A stretch of 64,000 nt of DNA from Sulfurimonas sp. HSL-1656. Lineage in GTDB: Bacteria; Campylobacterota; Campylobacteria; Campylobacterales; Sulfurimonadaceae. The stretch spans positions 1,302,001 through 1,366,000 of the forward strand of contig NZ_CP147915.1 of the NCBI RefSeq assembly GCF_039645585.1, read 5' to 3'. The notes beneath the pieces are model-generated. The model was not told where the DNA came from, ran no database searches, and saw only the letters and a list, made by a program, of their open reading frames with translations. A program made the translations under genes and the position numbers. This document shows, one piece after another, positions 51,529 through 60,476 of the stretch (the stretch's first letter is position 1; each line of letters begins with the position of its first letter).

Positions 51529-53166
51529 TTACTTGTACATCAGTTCGTAGTATTCGTGTGCCATCCGGCCCGAGTCGAACTTCGGAATGACGTCCGCCAT
51601 CGCGCGCTTCATCATGTGCGTCCACTGTTCGGGGCGGTCGTAATAGAGCGGGATGATCTGGTCTTCGAGCATATCCATGAGGTTCTTGTTATCCTCTCGG
51701 TCCTGCTCCTCCGTCGGGGTGCTGTGGTCGATCGGCGGGATGGTAAAGGCGTTCATCCCGTTGATGGCGAACTCGGGGTGCCACCCGTCGTCCGTGGAGA
51801 GGTGCAGCGTGCCGTTCATGCTCGCGCTCATCCCGCTCGTACCGCTCGCTTCGCGCGAGACGCGCGGCGTGTTCAGCCAGATATCGCTCCCCTTTTTGAG
51901 GATCGCGGAGAGTTCCAGTTCGTACCCCGCCAGAACCGCCATACGCTTGAACTGGTGGCTGATGTGGATCAGCTCGTTGAAGAGGTTGACCGCACTGGTG
52001 TCGAAGGGGTACGGTTTCCCGGCCCAGATGACCTGGATGGGGTGTTCCGTCCGTTCGATCAGCGCTTTGAAACGTTCGAAGTCCAGCTTGAGGAGCCCCG
52101 GGCGTTTATACTCTGCGAAACGGCGGGCCCAGACGATGGTGAGCACGTCCGGGTCGAACATCTTGCCGGTCTGGTCGGCGACAATGTTGAAGAGCTGGCG
52201 CTTGAGGTGCTTTTTGCGGGCCAGCAGTTCGTAATCCTCGTGGCTGTCCAGGGCGGCCTGCATCCCTTTGTCCGTCCAGTAGCGGCGGTTCTGGGCGTTG
52301 GTAATGGAGATAATCTCCGAACGCCCCTCGCAGTGCGCCCACATGCGGTTCGCCACTTCCCCGTGGAACTTGGAGACGGCGTTGGTGATCTTCGCTGCGC
52401 GCAGGGCGCCCACGGTCAGGTTGAAGTTCTCCCCCTGTTCTCCCGTGACCTGACGGACCTCTTCGAGCGACAGCCCGTTAAAGAAGCCGAAGCGGTGCAG
52501 CAGGTGGATATTGTGCTCCTCGTTGCCGGCGGCTTCGGGTGTGTGCGTCGTAAAGGCGACGTGCTGCTTCAGCTCGTCGAGCGTTCCGTAGCGCTTGTAG
52601 AGTTCATATGCCAGCGGGAGGGCGTGCCCCTCGTTGAGGTGGTAGATATCCACACTGTGTTTGAGGGACTCCAGGACTTTGACGCCGCCGATTCCCAACA
52701 CGATCTCCTGGGAGATGCGCGTCTCCTCGTTGGCGTCGTAGAGCTTGTGGGTGATGGTGCGCGCAAGGAAGTCGTTTTCCGGGATGTCCGTCGAAAGCAG
52801 GACTACCGGGGCCGACGAGAAGATGTCCGGCGGGAGGTAGTACGCCTTGATATGGACGTCCTGCCCGTGGATCTTCACCGTGGCGCAGATGCCGAGGTCT
52901 TTGAGGAAGTAGTAGTGCTTGCGGATAAAGTTGATCTTGAGGCTGCGGTCCTCGTGCCGCCCCTGGTCATAGTAGCCGTAGCTCCACAGAATGCCCACAC
53001 CGACCATGTTCTGGCGCAGGTCGTAGGCGCTGCGCATGTGGGAACCCGCGAGGAACCCCAGGCCGCCCGAATAGATTTTGAGGGCCTGGTGGATGGCAAA
53101 CTCCATGGAGAAGTAGGCAACGGGTTTGGCGTACTTTGGGTCGAAGTCGTAATCATGCAGGATCAT
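51529..53166 (-). CDS. Alpha-glucan phosphorylase-like GT35 protein without the PLP lysine
   Basis: The 545-residue protein has the short alpha-glucan phosphorylase layout: VAYFSMEFAIHQALKIYSGGLGFLAG at the start, AFTTHTPEAAGNE, FDPDVLTIVWARRFAEYKRP and IQVIWAGKPYPFD. In the cofactor region, SREASGTSGMSASMNG, the residue aligned with the PLP-binding lysine of glycogen phosphorylase is Ser447. Related short homologues in other phyla also seem to lack it, to my recollection. Without PLP, phosphorolysis is unlikely, so a glucan-binding, hydrolytic or transferase role should be considered. It is co-transcribed with glgB and pgi. Confidence 0.85.
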   Translation of the reverse strand: MILHDYDFDPKYAKPVAYFSMEFAIHQALKIYSGGLGFLAGSHMRSAYDLRQNMVGVGILWSYGYYDQGRHEDRSLKINFIRKHYYFLKDLGICATVKIHGQDVHIKAYYLPPDIFSSAPVVLLSTDIPENDFLARTITHKLYDANEETRISQEIVLGIGGVKVLESLKHSVDIYHLNEGHALPLAYELYKRYGTLDELKQHVAFTTHTPEAAGNEEHNIHLLHRFGFFNGLSLEEVRQVTGEQGENFNLTVGALRAAKITNAVSKFHGEVANRMWAHCEGRSEIISITNAQNRRYWTDKGMQAALDSHEDYELLARKKHLKRQLFNIVADQTGKMFDPDVLTIVWARRFAEYKRPGLLKLDFERFKALIERTEHPIQVIWAGKPYPFDTSAVNLFNELIHISHQFKRMAVLAGYELELSAILKKGSDIWLNTPRVSREASGTSGMSASMNGTLHLSTDDGWHPEFAINGMNAFTIPPIDHSTPTEEQDREDNKNLMDMLEDQIIPLYYDRPEQWTHMMKRAMADVIPKFDSGRMAHEYYELMYK

Positions 53167-53171
53167 AGCGA

Positions 53172-54437
53172 TCAGCCTTTGTCTGTAAATGTTTCGTAGA
53201 GGATCACCTTGCCGAGCTCGACGCCCGGCTGGTCATAGGTGTTGACCAGCAGCATCGCGCCGACGAGCGACGTCAGCAGCTCATAGTAGATGATCATGGC
53301 GCCGATGCTCGCGGCATCGATCTGTTCAATGACGATACCGTCCGTCGGTACGCCGCTGCGTACAAGGCTTTCGCGGGTGGCGGCGCACTGGGCGTTGATA
53401 AGGGTGCTGAAGCTCTTGCCGTTGATGAAGTCGGTCTTTTCGATATGTTTGAGCGAAATCTCCGGGATCGTCAGCGGCGCGCCGAAATCCTCGATGCTGA
53501 TAAAGGTGACCGTCTTGTCCTTCGGCCCTTCGATCAGCAGCTGTAAGAAGGAGTGCTGGTCCACCGAACCGATCAGCCCCACCGGCGTCATGCCGACGTG
53601 CGATCCCATTGCATCGATCTTGCCCAGGGATTCGCCCCAGAGCTGCACGTACCACTTGGTGAAGTTCTCCAGGTCGTTGGCATAGGAGAAGAGGACGTTG
53701 ACGGAGTGCTCCCGGTCATGCTCGTAGATGAAGCACGCCTTCTCCAGCAGATGCTGCTCTTTGCCCTCGAAGAAGGAGCCGAGAAAACTGCCCGCCCCCT
53801 CCAGCAGTGCAGCCGTGTTGTAACCGGCCAGGGTCAGCGGGATGATGCCGACCGCGCTGAGGACGGAGAAGCGCCCGCCGACGTTGTCGGGGATGTTGTA
53901 CTGGCCCAGGCCGTAGGCGTCGCCAAACTGCGACAGGCTGGAGCCTTTGTCCGTGATGACGATGACACGCTCACGGTCCACACCCTCAAGCTCCAGGCCG
54001 AAGTGCGCGATGAGCGTCTTGAAGATGGAGGTCGTCTCGATCGTGCCGCCGGACTTGGAGATGACGATGAAGAGGGTCTTCTCCTTCGTCAGCTTCGCCA
54101 TCGTTCGGGTGATGTCAATGGGGTCGGAGTTCTCGAAAAAGTGGAGTACACGGGTGTTGCCACCCCGGGACGCCAGCAGCGAATCCACCGCCTTGATCCC
54201 CAGCGAAGAGCCGCCGATGCCGATAACGGCGATGTCCGTGACCGCCCCCGATGCCAGCAGGCTGTTCTGCGTCTCCAGCGCTTTGGCCGCTTCCACCAGC
54301 GCCTGAGAACCTTCGGGCAGGTCATAATAACCGATGCGCCCTTTGTGCTCTTCGGTCACGACGGCAAACGCCTCCTCCATGACACGGTGCTGTGCCTCGG
54401 TACCCTCAAACGTAAAATCGCGATCAAAACGTAACAT
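53172..54437 (-). CDS. pgi: Glucose-6-phosphate isomerase
   Basis: The 421-residue enzyme carries VIGIGGSSLGIKAVDSLLA, VISKSGGTIETTSIFKTL and VGLIGSVDQHSFLQLLIEG, which are the sugar-phosphate-binding and PGI signature blocks. It interconverts glucose-6-phosphate and fructose-6-phosphate, feeding glucose units into the glycogen pathway. I start at ATG 54437 because GAGGGG lies 6 bases upstream; ATG 54443 is adjacent to it and less suitable. The length is typical for the short bacterial form. Confidence 0.92.
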   Translation of the reverse strand: MLRFDRDFTFEGTEAQHRVMEEAFAVVTEEHKGRIGYYDLPEGSQALVEAAKALETQNSLLASGAVTDIAVIGIGGSSLGIKAVDSLLASRGGNTRVLHFFENSDPIDITRTMAKLTKEKTLFIVISKSGGTIETTSIFKTLIAHFGLELEGVDRERVIVITDKGSSLSQFGDAYGLGQYNIPDNVGGRFSVLSAVGIIPLTLAGYNTAALLEGAGSFLGSFFEGKEQHLLEKACFIYEHDREHSVNVLFSYANDLENFTKWYVQLWGESLGKIDAMGSHVGMTPVGLIGSVDQHSFLQLLIEGPKDKTVTFISIEDFGAPLTIPEISLKHIEKTDFINGKSFSTLINAQCAATRESLVRSGVPTDGIVIEQIDAASIGAMIIYYELLTSLVGAMLLVNTYDQPGVELGKVILYETFTDKG

Positions 54438-54509
54438 TGTCATCCCCTCATAATTGTTAATATCAGTATAGCCCTGTTCCGGCCGAATCAGCACCGCGGC
54501 GCTGCGCGA

Positions 54510-56432
54510 CTATTGGGCACTCCGTTTTTTCAGATAGACGACGGCCATCGGCGGCAGCGTCATCGCGAGCGAGAAGGGACGGCCGTACATCGGCGTCTCC
54601 TCGGCGTAAATCACGCCGTCGTTGCCGATCTCCCACCCTTCGTATGCCTTGGCCTGCGAGTTGAAGATTTCCACGTATTCGCCGCCGTCCGGCAGTGCCA
54701 GGCGGTACCCCTCGCGCGTCTCGTCGGCAAAGTTGCAGACGACATAAACCGTCTCGTCGGGGTTGTCGCTTTTGCGCATGAAGCTGATGCAGTTGTGGGT
54801 GTAGTCGGCGTCATCGATCCATTCGAACCCCTTGCGTTCCACGTCGTGCAGGTAGAGTGCCGGTTCGCTGCGGTAGAGCCGGTTGAGCTCCGCCATCATC
54901 GCCTGCAGCCCCTGGTGCAGCGGGAATTCCAGCAGGTGCCACTCCAGGCTGTGCTTGTACGCCCACTCGGCGTACTGGGCGAACTCGCCGCCCATGAAGA
55001 GCAGCTTCTTGCCCGGGTGGGCCATCATGTAGCCGTAGAGCGCGCGGAGGTTCGCGAACTTCTGGTTCGTGTCCCCGGGCATCTTGTTGATGAGGGAGCC
55101 TTTCATATGGACGACCTCGTCATGGCTCAACGGCAGCATGAAGTTCTCGTCAAAGGCGTACCACATGCTGAAAGTGAGCTGGTCGTGGTGGTGCTGGCGG
55201 TAGACCGGGTCGCGGTGCATGTAGGCCAGCGTATCGTGCATCCACCCCATGTTCCATTTGAAGCCGAACCCGAGCCCGCCGACGTCGGTCGGGCGTGTCA
55301 CCATCGGCCAGGCGGTCGACTCCTCCGCGATCATCATGATGTCCGGGAAGGCCGCGTAGGCGGAGGTGTTGAGCTGGCGCAGGAAGGCCACCGCTTCGAG
55401 GTTCTCGTTGCCGCCGTGCTCGTTCGGGACCCATTCGCCCTCTTCCCGGGCATAGTTGAGGTAGAGCATCGAGGCGACGGCGTCGACCCGGATCCCGTCG
55501 ATGTGGTACTTCTCCAGCCAGAAGAGCGCGGAACTGATCAGGAAAGCCCGGACTTCGTTGCGGCCGTAGTTGAAGATGATGCTCCCCCACTCCGGGTGGT
55601 ACCCCTGCCGCGGGTCCTCGTGCTCGTACAGTGCGGTGCCGTCGAAGTTGATCAGCCCGTGCATGTCGACGGCGAAGTGCGACGGCACCCAGTCCATGAT
55701 GACGCCGATGCCGTTTTGGTGCAGGGCGTCGATAAGGAACATGAGCTCATGCGGCTCCCCGTAGCGTGACGTCGCGCTGTAGTAGCCCGTCACCTGGTAG
55801 CCCCAGGAACCGTAGTAGGGGTACTCGGTCAGCGGCATGAACTCGACGTGGGTATAGTTCATCTCCTTGAGATAGGCGACCAGTTCATCCGCCAGCTCGA
55901 GGTAGGTCAGGTAACGGTCACTCTCCTCGACTTTGCGCCGCCAGGAGCCAAGGTGCATCTCGTAGACGCTGACGGGGGCGTCGTGAGCGTTGTGCGCGGC
56001 GCGCGTTCCCAGCCACTCCGCATCGTTCCAGGTGTAGGTGTCGAGCTCCCAGATCCGCGATGCGGAGTTGGAGGGCACCTCCGCGAAGAAGGCGAACGGG
56101 TCGGCTTTGTCATGCACGATGTTATGGAACTTCGAGACGATATGGTACTTGTAGGTCAGGCCCGCTTCGACCCCCTCGATGAACCCTTCCCAGATGCCCG
56201 AACCGTCCCCGCGCAACCGCAGCGGGTGGCGCCCGGTATCGTAGTCGTTGAAATCCCCGCGGACACTGACACGCTCCGCATTGGGTGCCCAGACGGCGAA
56301 ATAGACGCCGCGGACACCCTCACGCTCCATGAAGTGCGACCCCATCTTGTCAAACAGTCTGGTGTGGGTCCCCTCTTTGAAAAGGTAGATGTCGAGTTCG
56401 GAAAAGCGGGAGATATCGTAATGGATCGTCAT
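54510..56432 (-). CDS. glgB: 1,4-alpha-glucan branching enzyme
   Basis: The 640-residue enzyme starts at ATG 56432 (MTIHYDISRFSELDIYLFKEG). It has the N-terminal CBM48 region (GVYFAVWAPNAERVSVRGDFN) and the GH13 catalytic barrel. The nucleophile Asp is in DGIRVDAVASMLY, the acid Glu in MMIAEESTAWP and the third Asp region in LPLSHDEVVHMKG. It makes alpha-1,6 branches in glycogen. The frame stays open upstream into glgA; that part is not translated as GlgB. It follows glgA1 by 11 bases. Confidence 0.95.
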   Translation of the reverse strand: MTIHYDISRFSELDIYLFKEGTHTRLFDKMGSHFMEREGVRGVYFAVWAPNAERVSVRGDFNDYDTGRHPLRLRGDGSGIWEGFIEGVEAGLTYKYHIVSKFHNIVHDKADPFAFFAEVPSNSASRIWELDTYTWNDAEWLGTRAAHNAHDAPVSVYEMHLGSWRRKVEESDRYLTYLELADELVAYLKEMNYTHVEFMPLTEYPYYGSWGYQVTGYYSATSRYGEPHELMFLIDALHQNGIGVIMDWVPSHFAVDMHGLINFDGTALYEHEDPRQGYHPEWGSIIFNYGRNEVRAFLISSALFWLEKYHIDGIRVDAVASMLYLNYAREEGEWVPNEHGGNENLEAVAFLRQLNTSAYAAFPDIMMIAEESTAWPMVTRPTDVGGLGFGFKWNMGWMHDTLAYMHRDPVYRQHHHDQLTFSMWYAFDENFMLPLSHDEVVHMKGSLINKMPGDTNQKFANLRALYGYMMAHPGKKLLFMGGEFAQYAEWAYKHSLEWHLLEFPLHQGLQAMMAELNRLYRSEPALYLHDVERKGFEWIDDADYTHNCISFMRKSDNPDETVYVVCNFADETREGYRLALPDGGEYVEIFNSQAKAYEGWEIGNDGVIYAEETPMYGRPFSLAMTLPPMAVVYLKKRSAQ

Positions 56433-56443
56433 GGTGGCTCCGT

Positions 56444-57931
56444 TTATTGGTGGCGGCTGCTGCGGCGTCCGCCGATGATATGGCAGTAGATGTCGCTGTA
56501 GGCCTCGGCCGCGACTTCCCAGTCGAAACGCTGTTCCATCGCGTTGAGACGCATCTGGTCGATGGCATCCGGGTCCTCGTACCACGTCTCCACCGCCCAC
56601 TTGACGGTATTGGAGAGTGCATCCGGCGTCGCGAAATCGAACTTGAAGCCGGTGCCGCTCTGCTGATCGTTGCCGTAGTTCACGATCGTATCGTCCAGGC
56701 CGCCGGTGGCGCGCACGATGGGCAGCGTACCGTAGCGGAGGCTGTAGATCTGGTTGAGCCCGCAGGGTTCGAAGAGCGAGGGCATCAGGAACATGTCGCT
56801 GCCTGCCTCGATGCGGTGCGCCAGGTCGTTGCGGTAGCCGATGTAGCAGGCGAATTTGTCGGGGTATTTGGCGGCCACGTCGCTGAAGAAGTGTTCCGCC
56901 CACTTCTCGCCGGTGCCCAGCAGCACGATCTGGATATCCAGCTCCATCAGGTTCCAGATGGCCCCTGCCAGCAGCCCGATCCCCTTCTGATCCGCGAGGC
57001 GGCCGACGAGGCCGATCAACGGAACATCCGCACGCTCCGGCAGGTTGAATTTACGCTGTAAATCCTGTTTGCAGAGCGCTTTCCCGGCAAGGTTGTCGGC
57101 ATCGAAATGCTTGGCGATAAAGGGATCGACCGCCGGGCTCCATTCGTCGTAATCGACACCGTTGAGGATGCCGTAGAGCTTGTTGGCATTGGCATCGATA
57201 AGCCCTTCCAGCCCCCAGCCGAACTCCGCCGTACGGATCTCGCTGGCGTACTTGCGGCTGACGGCATTGACGGCGTCGGCGTGGACGATCCCGGCCTTGA
57301 GCAGGTTGATCCCCCCGAACTCCTCGAGTTCGTCGGCGTTGTAGTGTTCCCAGCCGACCCCGAGCACATCCATCGCGCCTTTATAGAACTTGCCCTGGTG
57401 CTGGAGGTTGTGGATCGTCAGCAGCGTCCCCGTATTCTCGAAATCGGGGTCGAAAGCGTAGGTCGTGTTGATCAGCAGCGGGATCGCCGCCGTATGCCAG
57501 TCGTTGGTATGGATGACGTCGGGTTTGAAGCGCAGCTTCTTGGCCAGCTGCAGAACAGCCTTGGAGAAGAAGATGAAACGGTTGTCGTTGTCGCCGTACG
57601 CCTGGCCGTCCTCGTCGTAGAGCCCTTTGCGCCCGAAAAAGCCCTCGTGGTCGATAAAGTAGACGGGGACGTCACTGCCGGGGAGGACCCCTTCGTAGAT
57701 CGCCGCCCACGCTTCGCCCATGCTGCCCATCGGCACGCCCAGGGAGCCATCAAGCTTCTTGAGCTTGTACTTCTCGACGTCGACGATATAGTAGCGCGGC
57801 ATGACGACGCGCACGTCGTGGCCCTGGGCCCGCAGCGCCTTGGGAAGCGCACCCGCTACATCGGCGAGACCGCCGCTTTTGGCGAAAGGGACGACTTCGG
57901 ATGCCGCCAGCAGAATATTGAATGATGTCAT
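56444..57931 (-). CDS. glgA: Glycogen synthase (ADP-glucose dependent), first copy
   Basis: The 495-residue GT5 enzyme begins with the K-S-G-G-L site (VVPFAKSGGLADVAGALPKAL) that binds the nucleotide sugar. It has VIHTNDWHTAAIPLL and ends with the GT-B C-terminal domain, including LMPSLFEPCGLNQIYSLRYGTLPIVRATGGLDDT. It extends alpha-1,4-glucan. It lies between glgB and a second synthase-like gene; the two are clearly related but differ along their length. Confidence 0.93.
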   Translation of the reverse strand: MTSFNILLAASEVVPFAKSGGLADVAGALPKALRAQGHDVRVVMPRYYIVDVEKYKLKKLDGSLGVPMGSMGEAWAAIYEGVLPGSDVPVYFIDHEGFFGRKGLYDEDGQAYGDNDNRFIFFSKAVLQLAKKLRFKPDVIHTNDWHTAAIPLLINTTYAFDPDFENTGTLLTIHNLQHQGKFYKGAMDVLGVGWEHYNADELEEFGGINLLKAGIVHADAVNAVSRKYASEIRTAEFGWGLEGLIDANANKLYGILNGVDYDEWSPAVDPFIAKHFDADNLAGKALCKQDLQRKFNLPERADVPLIGLVGRLADQKGIGLLAGAIWNLMELDIQIVLLGTGEKWAEHFFSDVAAKYPDKFACYIGYRNDLAHRIEAGSDMFLMPSLFEPCGLNQIYSLRYGTLPIVRATGGLDDTIVNYGNDQQSGTGFKFDFATPDALSNTVKWAVETWYEDPDAIDQMRLNAMEQRFDWEVAAEAYSDIYCHIIGGRRSSRHQ

Positions 57932-57980
57932 GCAATGCCTCGTGTTGAAATACGGATGGTCCCGGATGCGATAAAGGGAG

Positions 57981-59414
57981 TCATTTTACCGCGCCCCCGC
58001 TGATTTTCCGGTACAAAGCGGCGTAGGCTGCGGCACTTTGGCCCCAGGAGACGTCCGCGTTCATATTGTGGGTTGCGGCCCTTGACCACGCCTTCGTGTC
58101 GTGATGGAGTTCCAGGGCCGTTTCAACGGCCGCCATCAGGGCTTCCGGCGTCGCGTCGTCGAACGGGATCCCGCAGGGCGCAGGTGACTCCTGCAACCGT
58201 GCGATCGGTGCAACGGTATCGGCAAGCCCCCCGACGGCGTGGACGATCGGCACGGCGCCGTAGTGCGCCGCGATCATCTGGTTGAGACCGCAGGGCTCGA
58301 ACAGGGAGGGCATCAGCAGGAAATCCGCCGCCGCGTACATCCGGTGGGCCACCCCCTCGTCGTAACCGAAAAAGAGGTGGACGTTCGGATGGGCCGCCGC
58401 CACCGCTTCGAAGCGTGGGTGGTACTGGGGTTCGCCTTCGCCCAGGATGGCGATGTTGCAGGGCATCAACGCCATCTGCGGGAGCGCTTCGAGGAGGATG
58501 TCGATCCCCTTCTGCCAGGTGAATCGCCCGATGAAGATAAAGAGCGGCAGCCCCGCATCTTCCAGCCCCGCTTCCGCCAGGTAGCGCTTCTTGTTCGACA
58601 GTTTCCCCCGCGGCGTCTTGTAGGGGCGCAGAAGACTCTCGTCCGTCTGCGGTGAAAAGTGCTCCGTGTCGATGCCGTTGGCAATGCCGCTCAGGCGGGT
58701 GCGGTGTTTCTCCAGGTACCCTTCCAGCCCGCAGCCGAACCGGTGGGTAAGGATCTCCTCCGCGTACGTGGGGCTCACCGTCGTCACGGCATCCGCAAAG
58801 CCGATGCCCGCCTTCATCAGGTTGACCCGGTCATAGAACTCGACCCCTTCGAGGGTGAAATGGCGCTTGTCGATCCCCAGCTCGGTAAGGGCCCCTTTCG
58901 GGAAGTCACCCTGGTAAGCGAGGTTGTGGATCGTATAGACGGTCCGCGCCCTGATCGTCTCGTCTTCGGCGATGATCAGCGCCGCCAGGGCGGTCTGCCA
59001 GTCGTTGAGATGGACGATGTCGCTCTGCATACGCCGGGCCAGTTCCGTCACCGCATAGCTGAAGAGGCCGAAACGCTGCGCGTTGTCGTCGTACCCCTCC
59101 CCCGGCGCTCCGTAGAGGTAATCGCGGTCACAGAGCTGCGGTTCATAGACGAAGAGGTAGTGCCGTCCCTCGTAGCGGCTTTCATACACGGAGACGGTAC
59201 GGCGCTCCGATCCCAGCATCACGTCAAAGTAGTCCGTCGGACCTTCAATGGCAAATTTGCGGCGGTCCACCGTCAGATAGAGCGGCATCACCACGGTCAC
59301 GTCAAAATCGTCTGAGAGCGCCTTGGGCAGGCTGTAACCGACGTCTGCCAGACCGCCGGTCTTGGCAAACGGGTACACCTCGCTGGCCGCGAAGAGTACC
59401 TTCGGCTTACGCAT
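57981..59414 (-). CDS. Glycogen/starch synthase, second copy
   Basis: The 477-residue protein is also a GT5 synthase, with VYPFAKTGGLADVGYSLPKAL at its N-terminus, IVHLNDWQTALAALI and MPSLFEPCGLNQMIAAHYGAVPIVHAVGGLADT near its end. Two synthases side by side may split initiation and elongation of glucan, as known for paired GlgA1/GlgA2 in cyanobacteria. I use ATG 59414; its first codons overlap the end of the GalT-like gene by 8 bases. A longer in-frame start lies inside that gene and is not used. Confidence 0.92.
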   Translation of the reverse strand: MRKPKVLFAASEVYPFAKTGGLADVGYSLPKALSDDFDVTVVMPLYLTVDRRKFAIEGPTDYFDVMLGSERRTVSVYESRYEGRHYLFVYEPQLCDRDYLYGAPGEGYDDNAQRFGLFSYAVTELARRMQSDIVHLNDWQTALAALIIAEDETIRARTVYTIHNLAYQGDFPKGALTELGIDKRHFTLEGVEFYDRVNLMKAGIGFADAVTTVSPTYAEEILTHRFGCGLEGYLEKHRTRLSGIANGIDTEHFSPQTDESLLRPYKTPRGKLSNKKRYLAEAGLEDAGLPLFIFIGRFTWQKGIDILLEALPQMALMPCNIAILGEGEPQYHPRFEAVAAAHPNVHLFFGYDEGVAHRMYAAADFLLMPSLFEPCGLNQMIAAHYGAVPIVHAVGGLADTVAPIARLQESPAPCGIPFDDATPEALMAAVETALELHHDTKAWSRAATHNMNADVSWGQSAAAYAALYRKISGGAVK

Positions 59415-60432
59415 CAGGCTCACCCCGCAGCAGTCTGGCTGCCGTTTCGGGGGCAACGGGGTTGATCATCATCTGTGTCGAGAGTTCGAAGCCCCCGTGC
59501 CGGTAGAGACGCGGCTGGATACGGAGCATAAAACGGAACATATCGTCCGCCGTCGTATGCGCCGGGGCCTCCTCCGGTGCCGCAAAAGGGGGCGTGGCGA
59601 TCTCGAGATTGAAGGCCAGGCATCCCAGCTGCCGTTCCAGTTTCAAAAGCACGTCCAGCAGCAGCGGCGCCAGGGCTTCGAATGCCTCCGGGGCGAGGGT
59701 GTCGATCTGGCCGCGCCGTGTTTCCGAAGCGATAATCACCTCGAACGGGTAGGCGCTCGCAAAGGGGCAGAAGGCCGTAAAGCCTCCCTGCTCGGCGATA
59801 ATGCGCTCCTCCGCCTGGCGCTCGTGATCGACGACCGCCGCGACCAGCGCCCTGCCGTGTTCGCGGTAATAGCGCGCGCTCCGCTCGTAATAGGCCCGCT
59901 GCGTATTGGGCAGGATCGGCAGGCCGATGAGCTGGGTATGCGAATGGGGCTGGGTCGCCCCCGCATCGGTCCCCTCGTTTTTGAACAGCGAGATATAGCC
60001 GATCCGCATGTCGCGCCGCAGGTCGGCCACCCGTGCGCCGAGCGTCGTCAGCCAGTTGACGACCTCGCTTTCGCTCCACTGCGTCATGGAGGTATGGTGT
60101 TCCGGCGTGTCGATGATCACCTCGTGGGCGCCGAACCCCTCATGGTATTCGAAGATCCCGTAGTGATGCTTATCGGGCGTTTCGATCTGCACAGCCTTGT
60201 AGAGATTGGGGACGACGCGGGTCTTCCAACCCGGCTCGTTTGCGAAGCTCCCCGCGCTGCGGATAGCGAAAATCTCCGGCGGTGTGAGCGCTTCGTTCCC
60301 CTCGCAGAAGGGGCATTTGGCGACATGGCGATACGCCTTAAGGCGTTTGGGGATGCAGTCGGGGCGGTGGAGCCGTTCGGGCGCAATGAGCACATGCACG
60401 TCGTGCAGCTTGTCGTAACGGATCTCAGACAT
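59407..60432 (-). CDS. galT: Galactose-1-phosphate uridylyltransferase-like protein
   Basis: The 341-residue protein has the zinc-site CPFCEGNEALTPPEI near residue 40 and the HIT-type active site QPHSHTQLIG near residue 163. It starts behind ATGTC with MSEIRYDKLHDVHVLIAPERLHRP. The family swaps a nucleotide monophosphate between hexose-1-phosphates. In a glycogen operon without a galactose gene nearby, a role with UDP-glucose or ADP-glucose is also possible, since ADP-glucose phosphorylase belongs to the same family. Confidence 0.8.
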   Translation of the reverse strand: MSEIRYDKLHDVHVLIAPERLHRPDCIPKRLKAYRHVAKCPFCEGNEALTPPEIFAIRSAGSFANEPGWKTRVVPNLYKAVQIETPDKHHYGIFEYHEGFGAHEVIIDTPEHHTSMTQWSESEVVNWLTTLGARVADLRRDMRIGYISLFKNEGTDAGATQPHSHTQLIGLPILPNTQRAYYERSARYYREHGRALVAAVVDHERQAEERIIAEQGGFTAFCPFASAYPFEVIIASETRRGQIDTLAPEAFEALAPLLLDVLLKLERQLGCLAFNLEIATPPFAAPEEAPAHTTADDMFRFMLRIQPRLYRHGGFELSTQMMINPVAPETAARLLRGEPDA

Positions 60433-60476
60433 GGCTGCCCCTTTGCATCAGATCATGTGCCATTTGTGCTCTTTTC

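Noticed and set aside
51826-51831. A frameshift or sequencing error explaining the missing PLP lysine
   Set aside because: The reading frame is intact on both sides and the surrounding motif is continuous, so a single codon difference is the simplest reading.
54510-56903. 797-codon version of GlgB starting inside glgA
   Set aside because: The added residues are Arg/Pro-rich out-of-frame glgA sequence. The family start is MTIHYD at 56432.
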